Below, piece after piece: positions 55,766-64,000 of a stretch of 64,000 nt of DNA; within the stretch, counting starts at the first letter, position 1, and each line of letters begins with the position of its first letter. Both the position numbers and the translations under genes were made by a program. The notes under the pieces are model-generated. The model was given only the letters and a program-made list of their open reading frames with translations, made no database searches and had not been told where the DNA came from. The stretch comes from Pollenia angustigena (taxonomy: Eukaryota; Arthropoda; Insecta; Diptera; Polleniidae). The DNA lies in the NCBI GenBank assembly GCA_930367215.1, contig OV884058.1, positions 215,368,208 through 215,432,207 of the forward strand. The letters run 5' to 3'.

Positions 55766-56400
55766 AGTGGACGATATTGGCAACTCGACCACCGAAAAAG
55801 GCCATCACCTGTGTTCTATATTCCCCTACAAAATGAAAGTGAAAATCTTTTAAATTCAGCATTTAAAACTTCTCTTTGTTATGGAAGAGTAATGAAATTT
55901 TGTATTTACGACGATTTCATTTGGGCTAATGCGAGTTAGTGACACATCGGCTACCAGATATTATTAAAATACGTACAAAATTGGTAATTTTGTATTTGAA
56001 ATGGAATAAAAAAAAAAACAATTATAACTTTCTGCCCAGTGTATGTGATCATAACTTTTGAAATTAGGAAGGAAAACATACAAAAAGTACTGAGTAATAA
56101 TTTTTGTTAATCGAATACTCGTTACACGAACTACTTTTACGCACACATTGTTTTATATCACTAAAGAAAAAGAAGAAGAAAATAATAAAATAAAGTAAAT
56201 AAAGAATAAAACTTTTGTTTAAATAAAACAAATATGAGTAATTAAGTTTTAATATCCATATTTATGGAAAAGGAAAAAATGAAAGCTGAAAGGATTTACA
56301 GGAGAAAACTGCGGGACCGTTAAAGCCCTTTGGAATTGCCCGAAAAATCGTAATAGTAAACATTTTGCCATAAATGTCTTTAGCAATTTTGTGTTAATTA
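55766..56400. other. AT-rich spacer
   Basis: Nothing that I can support; there is an AAGAAGAAGAAAATAAT simple stretch near 56168-56184. Confidence 0.4.
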
Positions 56401-56460
56401 TAACTAAATAAATATTTTAGATTTGAAGCGTATTACAGACTCTATAAAGATGCATTTATA

Positions 56461-57060
56461 ATGGATTTGGAAGAAATATCCAGCATTGCCAACAAGAGCA
56501 GTATTCCAACAATTTTGCGGCCAACAGCTCTTCGCTCCTTTGGCCAAGGTAGTGCCCAGCAAATGATTGGAAATTACTCAAATTTGGCTTTAGGGAGGAG
56601 TACAGTATCCAAATTATCAACGCGAATGTGTAATCTTTTGCAATTAAAGCTATGACCAAAATGCATCAAATTTGAAAGGAGCAGTGAAGATGTCTTAAAG
56701 TCAAAAATACATTTTTATGACAAATTCCAATTGGCTGGTATCATTGGTTGTGTAGATGGCACTCATGTCAAAATAAAAGCACCAGCCAAGGATAACGATC
56801 TGTTTTATAATAGAAAGAGATACATCAATTTTAACGGACACACTTCTAAATTCACTATTACATGCAAAAATATTCTTTAGATATGCGATCATTTAATGAA
56901 GATCATTAGAGTAAACGCATGCAATCCCGGAGCTTGTCATAATGCATTTATTTGGAAACTCAGTGAACAAAAACAGTATCTAATGGCAATTTACAACAAT
57001 GGTGCTAGAAGGTCATGGCTTTTGTGATATGGATGTTATTCTTTAGAACCGACTTATTTC
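56461..57060 (+). pseudogene. PIF/Harbinger transposase (HARBI1-like) fragment
   Basis: One frame is readable with three stops (TGA at 56653, TAG at 56878, TGA at 57025). It opens MDLEEISSIANKSSIPTILR, then ALRSFGQGSAQQMIG and GRSTVSKLSTRMCNLL, the DNA-binding and linker part. IIGCVDGTHVKIKAP (catalytic D) and the YNRK block follow, then HLMKIIRVNACNPGACHNAF and QYLMAIYNNGA, ending at a decayed GDSGYPLEP motif (YGCYSLEPTYF). The order and spelling are those of insect HARBI1-type nucleases. The carboxyl part is missing, and no terminal repeats were assigned. It could have mobilised TAA-flanked elements like those at 45743 and 48638. Confidence 0.85.
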
Positions 57061-57573
57061 AGGCGACATATTAGCCATTACACAATAATGAATAATACAT
57101 AAAAAACATACAATTATTCTACGATTCTCATGATACATATATGTACGCATTTTATTCGTAATAAATATACCTGGCTTTCAGATAAAAATTTCCAATTTCT
57201 GTTCTTATCATTTCTGTATGAGTTTCTGTAAACAAAAATTGTATTAGTTTTGCAAAAAATGTAAGGCCACTTATTTTTGAATAATTCCGAAGGAGTTGAA
57301 TATATTTTAAAAACAATATAAATCACTACGCCATCAAAAATGAACCTTACAAATAAGATATGTTTAAGCTGAATTAGGGCGAGGCGGCAGAAAAACAAAA
57401 TTGCACTCATTGTTTTTCTATAGTTATATTAGATATGTATTTCCAAAAATCTTTAGAACTGTTCATCTGAATTGTACAAAATAAACAGTTGAATAAATAT
57501 GTCTTTCCTATTTCAACCCATATTTATAGTTCACTGAGTTACAGGGATTTCACCAAGTTCAGTTATAATTAAC
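57061..57573. other. AT-rich spacer
   Basis: No supported feature. Confidence 0.4.
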
Positions 57574-58903
57574 CAGTGTTCGAAAATAAACACTAAATAT
57601 CACTCCTTAGTGTTCGGTTCGGTAGATTTGTGGAAAACTCAAACCCTAATAGTGTTTGTGTAGAAAATCATTAAACAAATAACGTTTCCCTGTTTGTCAT
57701 CTTACACTGATAGAAAAATGCATCTTCATATTGATGATGCCATAACAACAGAATTGTGACATCAATGTTACTACAAATGGCATGAATGATGCAAAAAGTA
57801 ACATCAATCCAATGACTAGCGTCTTCGTACAATTTTGTCATTTTTTACGTGTCATCTATTTTATGAATTCATAAATTTATCAATTCGATGCAACATTTTG
57901 TATATTATCAACATTATTTTCATGATTACAATGTATTATAAGAATCAAAAATTCCTATATTCTATTTTTATAAATTATTAAGTCAAATACATCAAATGTT
58001 TAAAGTAGAATGATAACAAAAGCCATATGGGGCATGGTGCTGGTGTCTTATTATTGAGAGTTCTGCTGTAAACAAAGGTCGTAATTCAACAAACGTGAAA
58101 CAAACATAGCTAACGGGTAAGTAAATAATAATATTCTCTCACTTGACTTAATGATAAACTGTCAATAAATGGATGCTAATGTGTCCTTTCTCCGATGTTT
58201 CTGCGTCATCACACTGAAGACATGTTCGTCATTTCTCTGATGCCGATGTGTCATCCCATTGATGACATAATTTTATTTTGACCCTGATGACACTTTGGCC
58301 AAGTGATGTTAAGGTTGACATCACCATGATGTCATTGGGTCAAAACGAAGACACTTGTCATAGTACTGATGTCAAAAATTCACTGATAGAAAATACATAC
58401 ATACATACGAACACAAAAATAATACTATTCTTATCCAACTCAACAAAAGATTAGAACATTTTATTCCATTCGGGTTTTGTGCTCGGTTCAGCTCATTTAT
58501 TAATGATCGTCCCTTTTGGCTGGTGAAAAAACCAAGGATTTTTTACAAAAACAAAATAAACATACGAAAAAAAACAAAAAGCCAGCATAATAATTTTACA
58601 CAAACAAAACATATACACAACACACACAAGTTGTTTGTGCTGCGGTCGTTGCTACAATTTTTTTTGTTTCTTTATCAGTGTAAAAAAAGAAACATAAAAA
58701 TATCATGTTTGTCTACAGTATCACTATAATTGTTTTGTTTTTTAACGAAGAACAGAACACTATATATTGTTCGGTTCTTTTTCGAAAATAGTTACCAACG
58801 GTGTTAAGGGTTGTATTCGTCTACAAAATCACTAAACAAAAGATATCGTTCTTGGGTGTGTGAGCCGAACGCAAAATAATGTATTGTTTATTTTCGAACA
58901 CTT
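57574..58903. mobile_element. hAT-like element M5, copy 1
   Basis: It starts CAGTGTTCGAAAATAAAC and ends with the inverse, last base changed. Flanks TAATTAAC and TATTTAAC (57566-57573, 58904-58911) match at 7 of 8. The words GTTCGGTTCGGTAG and CGTTTCCCTGTTTGTCATCTT match copy 2. An insertion of about 700 bp (57704-58408) full of TGATG words is absent from copy 2. No transposase. Confidence 0.8.
57704..58408. mobile_element. TGATG-rich insertion in M5 copy 1
   Basis: It is present between GTCATCTT and CGAACACAAAAATAAT, which are adjacent in M5 copy 2. It begins ACACTGATAGAAAAATGCAT and near its right side has TCACTGATAGAAAATACAT, in the same orientation, so either a long target duplication or a terminal direct repeat. 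Inside, TGATGTCAT, CATTGATGACA and similar words recur in both orientations. Confidence 0.6.
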
Positions 58904-59158
58904 TATTTAACTATGAGTTATAACTGCCAAAAACATATTGTAAGTAAAACAAATGACAGATTTTTGTCCTCAAAAATTCCAAAAAAGTTATTAAAGACAC
59001 AAGCCATGTGTTCAAGAAACTCGTTTATTAAATTATACAAAAATAAAATGTTTGAAGCAGTTTGAAGTTAGCAGAGGTGTAAATCAAATTAAGCTGACTT
59101 TTATGATTTTATCCATTTGATATTATTTGGAATATTTTTAAATTATATCGTTTTTTTA

Positions 59159-59297
59159 CTGCCTGTTTTAAGAAAACGTAAGCAAGTGAGTGAGTGAGAA
59201 ATTATATTGAAAACAAAAACAAATTTTCGTTTTTTATTGTTGTTTTCAATATAATTTCTCACTCACTCACTTGCTTACGTTTTCTAAAAACAGGCAG
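59159..59297. mobile_element. 139-bp palindromic MITE, CTGCCTGTTTT
   Basis: It starts CTGCCTGTTTTAAGAAAACG and ends with the inverse; arms of about 60 bp include the AGCAAGTGAGTGAGTGAG block. TA lies on both sides (59157-59158, 59298-59299). The centre is a short AT/TTG-rich loop. Confidence 0.85.
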
Positions 59298-59950
59298 TAA
59301 ATTTCAATTTTGTCACTTTCAGTGAAATACTGTTATGGAAATATTCTATAGAATGAAATATGTTAACATTTTTTTTTGTCAGGCAAAATCCTTTTCTTTT
59401 CAAATTCTAAAAAAAAAAATTATTGGCAAGTCTACATATACAACTGTTAGTATCTGAGATAAACGATGAATTATCAAACATATGTGAAGTAAAACGTTTT
59501 AAATTCAATCTTAAGCAGAGAATATAATTGTGCAAATACAAAAGGAGAAAGGATGAAAATATTCCAATAAATATGTTATATAAATAACGAAAACAATTTA
59601 AAGTATAATTTTAGGCATGTAGATGAAAAAAAGACAATTGCTTTAGGCAGGCTTTAAAAGATATTGTGTGTGCTAAACAAATGTTTATTTTTGTAATAAA
59701 TACTTGAAATAAGCCTAAGAAACCTTAGAATACACAAATATTTACAGTCTTGACGTATGCTTCAAGAAATTAACAACAACAGCAGTCATAAAGTATGTAA
59801 TAAAAGTGTTTTCACTTTAAATACCTCAAGTATTTTTAAAACATTTTTGGCATGTTAAATTTTGGTAAATATTTGCTGTTTGTAGATATTTTAGTTGGAA
59901 ATTTCTCCAAGAATATTAAAAAAAATTAAGCACCTAAACTGGTTATTTCT
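59298..59950. other. AT-rich spacer
   Basis: No supported feature. Confidence 0.4.
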
Positions 59951-60806
59951 ATACCCTCCACCACAATTAGTTGTGAAGAGGGTATATTAAGTTTGTCATT
60001 CCGTGTGAAACTTTTTTATTGTTCATCTCAGACCCCATAAAGTATATATATTCTGGGTCCTTTAGTAAATCTAAGTCGATTTAGCCATGCCCGACTATTG
60101 AAAACACGCTCACTTTCGAAAAACTCAAAACAACTAAACAAACTGGGTGTCGAATTGCTTGGAGCTGTTGCCTGTAGGGATTGAAATTCAGCAAAATCCG
60201 TTTAGTAGGATCCGAGCTATGAATCAAAATGTGAAACCACCACCTAAAAAAAATGTATAATTTTGTTACAAAAACTAACAGAAATGGTGGAATAATGCAC
60301 AGAATCATATAAGATTTTGCAAGAATTCGTCTTATGCAACTGCAAATTATGCTGTAAAATTTCGTGAAGATCGGTCCATAATTTACCCTAGGCCCCATAT
60401 AAACCCTACTCCCGGAAAACGGTTTAGTACGCCTAAGCCCATAATTAATAATGTTATCATAACAAAATTTGGCTCGTTACAGTTTTATGAAACTAGAAAT
60501 GATACTGTGAAGCTTCGTGAAGGTCGGTTCATAATCAACCCTAGGCCCCATATTAACCTTACTTCCGGAAAACAGTTTAGTACGCATGAAACCGTAAAAA
60601 ATAATGGCTATCATAACAAAATGTGGTACACGAAAGTTTTATAGAACTAGGAAAAAGACTGTGAAATTTTATGAAGATCGGTCTATAATTTACCCTAGGT
60701 CCCATATAAATCTTACTCCCGGAAAACAGCTTAGTACGCCTAAAAACGTTAAAAATAATGCTACCATAACAAAATTTGGTGCATCACAGTTTATAAAACT
60801 AGAAAT

Positions 60807-62735
60807 CAGTGTAAATATCGTTCTTCAATGTTCGGTTCGGTAGATTTGTGGAAAACACAAACGCTAATAGTGTTTGTGTAGAAATTCGGCTGTAGGAAAT
60901 ATCGCCCAAAGAAAAATCGCCCAAAAAAAAAAGTGAAAAATCGCCCAAAAAAATTGCATGTGAAATTGGGCCTGATTTCATATGAAAAATGGCCCAAAAT
61001 TTTTGGGCTATTTATCGTTATTGTTGGGTGATTTTTCGTTTTTTAAATTTGGGTGATTTTTCATTATGAAAAATCACCCAAAAATGTTGTATGAAAAATG
61101 GCCCAAAAAAATGGGCTATTTTTAAAATTCTACCATAATCTTACATAGCAGAGAAAACCATGTTTTATTATGGTTGCAAACAACAAAACTATTTTTCAAG
61201 AAACTAATTTAACCATTATATGGTTGTCGGCGACAATGATTTGGTTAAATTAAACATAATGTCGGTAGAATTTTTTTAAAAATGGTTTTGTAGCTTTTTC
61301 TCTGGGTGTATATATTAAATATATACATATATATCGAAAATAAGGATTTTCTTTTCTATGGTATAACAAATACTGGCTTCGCTAACTAAAGCTTCTCTGT
61401 ATCGCCGGCCTTCGGCCGGGCGCAAGGATTTTCTCCTCTATGGTATAACAAAAACCGGCTTCGCTAACTAAAGCTTCTCTGTATAGCCGGCCTTCGGCCG
61501 GGTGCAAGGATTTTCTCCTCTATGGTATAACAAACACCGGCTTCGCTAACTAAAGCTTCTCTGCGTAGTCGGCCTTGTTCGGAAACAAGGCAGTTTTTCG
61601 AAGCTTTACTTAGCGAAACCGGTTTTTGTTAGACCATAAAAGAGAAAATCCTTGCACCCGGCCGAAGGCCGGCTATACAGAGAAGCTTTAGTTAGCGAAG
61701 CCGGTCTTTGTTATACCATAGAGGAGAAAATCCTTGCGCCCGGCCGAAGGCCGGCTATACAGAGAAGCTTTAGTTAGCGAAGCCAGTATTTGTTATACCA
61801 TAGAAAATGAAATCCTTATTATGGATATATATATTTAATATATACACCCGGAGTAAAAGCTATAAAAATATTTTATCCATATTATGTTTAATTTAACCAA
61901 ATCATTGTCATCGACAACCATATTATGGTTAAATAAGTATCTTTAAAAAAATCTCTTGAAATTTTAACGGTATTTTAAAAAAAAATGTACACATTTTTGA
62001 TTATAAGTTAAGTTACGTTATGACATGTCACCTAAATTTATATGAATAATAAACACTTTTTTGCATATTTAGTAATTTTTTTTTTTTTTTTGGGAAAAAA
62101 TTAGTTTTTGCTTTTTGGGTCATTTTTCATTTTCTTTTTGGGCCCTTTTTCGTTTTTTTTGGGCAAAATTTCATATTTACCTTTTTGGGTCATTTTTCAT
62201 GTTCGCTTGGGCGATTCTTCATTTGGGCGATTTTTCATTTTTTTTTTTGGGCCATTTTTCTTTGGGCGATATTTCCTACAGCCTAGAAATTCATTAAAAA
62301 AAATAACGTTTCCCTGTTTGTCATCTTTCGAACACAAAAATAATGCTGTTTTCATCATACTCAACAAATGATGAGAACATTAAATTCCGTTTGGTTTTTT
62401 TTGAAAATCCACGAACTTCAATGTGTTCGGTTCGGCTCGTCAATGTTCGTCGCTTTTTGCTAATAAAAAAAAACCAAACATTTTTTACAAAAACAAAATA
62501 CACACACGAAAAAAACATTATAGAACATTAAAATATAATTTTTTTCTACAGTATCACTACAATTGTTCTGTTTTTTAACGAAGAACCGAACATTATATAA
62601 TGTTCGGTTCTTTCTTGAAAATAGTTACGAACGGTATTAAAAAATGTATGTTTACACAAACACTAAAAAAATAGATATCGTTCTTCGGTGTGTGAGCCGA
62701 ACGCTAAATAATGTACTGTTTATTTTCGAACACTG
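60807..62735. mobile_element. hAT-like element M5, copy 2, perfect 8-bp duplication
   Basis: It starts CAGTGTAAATATCG and ends CGAACACTG; CTAGAAAT flanks both sides (60799-60806, 62736-62743). Outside, the 153-bp repeat reads on without loss. The inside holds the 1396-bp foldback element at 60888-62283. Confidence 0.85.
60888..62283. mobile_element. Foldback element M6 with 9-bp duplication (MULE-like)
   Basis: It starts GGCTGTAGGAAATATCGCCC and ends with its exact inverse; TAGAAATTC flanks both sides (60879-60887, 62284-62292). A 9-bp duplication and very long arms (about 690 bp each, imperfect) are typical of Mutator-like foldback elements. Outer parts hold many GGGCGATTTTTCAT-type words. 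The inner parts carry three ~80-bp modules in one orientation (61343-61583) and two to three in the other (61610-61810), each with GGCTTCGCTAACTAAAGCTT and the hairpin CCGGCCTTCGGCCGG. No transposase. Confidence 0.85.
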
Positions 62736-63326
62736 CTAGAAATAACACTGTGAAATTTGGTGAAGATCGGTGCATAACTTACCATAGGCCTCATTAAGAG
62801 CGCACTCTGGTAAACAAATTAAATACGCGGTACACTTTCTTTCAGTTTAGCTTCATATGGCCAGAAAAAATGTTTTGCAAATTTGTGATATACGGTCCAT
62901 AATTTACCTTAGATTCCATTTTAGCAGCCTTCTGAAATTCACTGCAAACGCTTAAACTAATTGCACCGCTGTATTGAAATTTATGTTATTTAATACCAGA
63001 AATCGTTCTGCAGCATTTGGGATGATTGGTTCATAGATTACCATGGCTTTTATATAATTTGTTCTCCTGAAAAGCCTTTAAGTTCAGCTTAAACTGTTAT
63101 TCTACGCAAGCTTTTTAAAATTGATTCTGATTGTCGGTCAATAATTTTATATAGGTCTAAACCGCAAAAAATTTTAATGCAGATGTCTGTTTTTACATAG
63201 ATTATAATAACAAATAGACATCATACAGATATTACTCCTAAAACATTCGAAGTGTCGGTGGAGGGCATCAAAGATTCGGCACAGCCGAATATAGCACTCT
63301 AACTTGTTTTTTTGGCACTTGTCATT

Positions 63327-64000
63327 GGCTGTAGGAAATATCGCCCAAAGAAAAATGGCCCAAAAAAAAAAATGAAAAATCGCCCAAATGAAGAATCGCC
63401 CAAGCGAACATGAAAAATGACCCAAAAAGGTAAATATGAAATTTTGGCCAAAAAAAAACGAAAAAGGGCCCAAAAAGAAAATGAAAAATGACCCAAAAAG
63501 CAAAAACAAATTTTTTCCCAAAAAAAAATTACTCAATTTGCAAAAAAGTGTTTATTATTCATATAAATTTAGGTGACATGTCATAACGTCCAGTGTCGTA
63601 GTGTCCTTGGACTTTATGACACTTTTAAAAGTGTCATAATGTCCATCGAAGAATTGTCATAACGTCCGTGGTCGTTATGACACTTTGCAAAGTGTCATAA
63701 CGTCCGCAACTTAACTTATAATCAAAAATGTGTAAATTTTTTTTAAAAATACCGTTGAAATTTCAAGTGATTTCCTTAAAGATACTAATTTAACCATAAT
63801 ATGGTTGTCGGTGACAATGATTTGGTTAAATTAAACATAATATGGATAAAATATTTTTATAGCTTTTACTCCGGGTGTATATATTAAATATATATATCCA
63901 AAATAAGGATTTCATCTTCTATGGTATAACAAATACTGGCTTCGCTAACTAAAGCTTCTCTGTATCGCCGGCCTTCGGCCGGGCGCATGGATTTTCTCCT
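63327..64000. mobile_element. Foldback element M6, second copy, runs off the window
   Basis: It begins GGCTGTAGGAAATATCGCCC at 63327 and follows the inverted form of the first copy's right arm through the GGGCGA words, the TTAACCATAATATGGTTGTC block and the first 80-bp module at the window end. It carries an extra ~118-bp block (63590-63708). The right end and target duplication are outside the window. Confidence 0.85.
63590..63708. repeat. Hairpin-rich expansion GTCATAACGTCC in M6 copy 2
   Basis: Two perfect palindromes, TTATGACACTTTTAAAAGTG... and TTATGACACTTTGCAAAGTG..., alternate with GTCATAACGTCC words. In M6 copy 1 the same place simply reads GTCATAACGTAACTTAAC (inverted), so the block was gained here. 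Confidence 0.8.

Larger units (their letters stand above)
59951..63310 (+). mobile_element. mini-me/Helentron-like repeat with 153-bp tandem core
   Basis: The 5' end has the hairpin TACCCTCCACCACAATTAG...GTGAAGAGGGTA, then AAGTTTGTCATTCCGTGTG, GACCCCATAAAGTATATATA and a GTCGATTTAGCCATGCCCG stretch. A core of about four ~153-bp repeats (TCGGTCCATAATTTACCCTA start words at 60371, 60524, 60678 and, after the hAT insertion, 62767) follows. The 3' end has GATTCGGCACAGCCGAAT (63271-63288), then ACTTG and T-rich sequence. It is split by M5 copy 2. The Helentron assignment is from memory of fly repeats and is moderate. Confidence 0.6.

Noticed and set aside
62108..62371. ORFs rich in GRFFIFFFGPF-type repeats (also 63174-63536)
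   Set aside because: These are translations of the GGGCGATTTTTC word array in the foldback element arms, not proteins.

Overview
This window looks like non-coding or intergenic chromosomal DNA of a higher fly (Diptera). The evidence is indirect. The background is strongly AT-rich, there is no compact run of genes, and the recognisable proteins all come from insect transposon families: Jockey-type and LOA/R1-like LINEs, mariner-like, hAT and PIF/Harbinger transposases. There are also mini-me/Helentron-like repeats carrying (TA)n and GTCY-type stretches, which are known from flies. The species cannot be fixed from sequence alone. I see no confident host protein gene, rRNA, functional tRNA or CRISPR array.

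Layout. 1-9.8 kb: a short ORF end on the minus strand at the left edge; two inverted copies of a CCCAGCGGG-ended element, one carrying two successive later insertions; palindromic CCCTGCAAATAAT elements; and a TTAA-flanked piggyBac-like element (4843-7000) holding a dead mariner-like gene that is itself split by a LINE tail. 9.8-14.3 kb: a mini-me-like repeat, an 883-bp TIR element, a 162-bp tandem duplication and a long-arm inverted repeat. 14.3-21.4 kb: mostly unassigned AT-rich DNA with G homopolymers, a decayed hAT transposase (minus) and a five-copy 155-bp satellite. 21.6-26.06 kb: an array of about eight ~565-bp units, each with a tRNA-like box, in mixed orientation around an inverted junction. 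27.47-30.6 kb: a TA-flanked MITE containing a second element with a perfect 8-bp target duplication, followed by another TIR family. 30.78-36.22 kb: a complete LINE with two intact overlapping ORFs, target duplication and (TAACC)n tail. 37.0-42.7 kb: a dead mariner-like element and a nearly complete but broken Jockey-type LINE (minus). 43.0-44.6 kb: a tandemly duplicated repeat, one copy carrying a 441-bp MITE with a paralogous empty site next door. 45.7-50.4 kb: PIF-like and other MITEs, nested. 51.0-55.8 kb: two more dead LINEs (minus). 56.4-57.1 kb: a dead PIF/Harbinger transposase. 57.6-64.0 kb: two hAT-like copies with 8-bp duplications, a Helentron-like repeat with 153-bp internal tandem repeats, and two copies of a foldback element (one complete, with a 9-bp duplication, MULE-like).

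How the parts relate. The only genes that look able to work together are ORF1 and ORF2 of the LINE at 30784-36223. The rest is a record of insertions, often element within element, in which target duplications and related copies give the order of events. The least familiar structures are the tRNA-box satellite array, the foldback element with 80-bp palindromic modules, and its second copy that carries a small expansion of hairpins.
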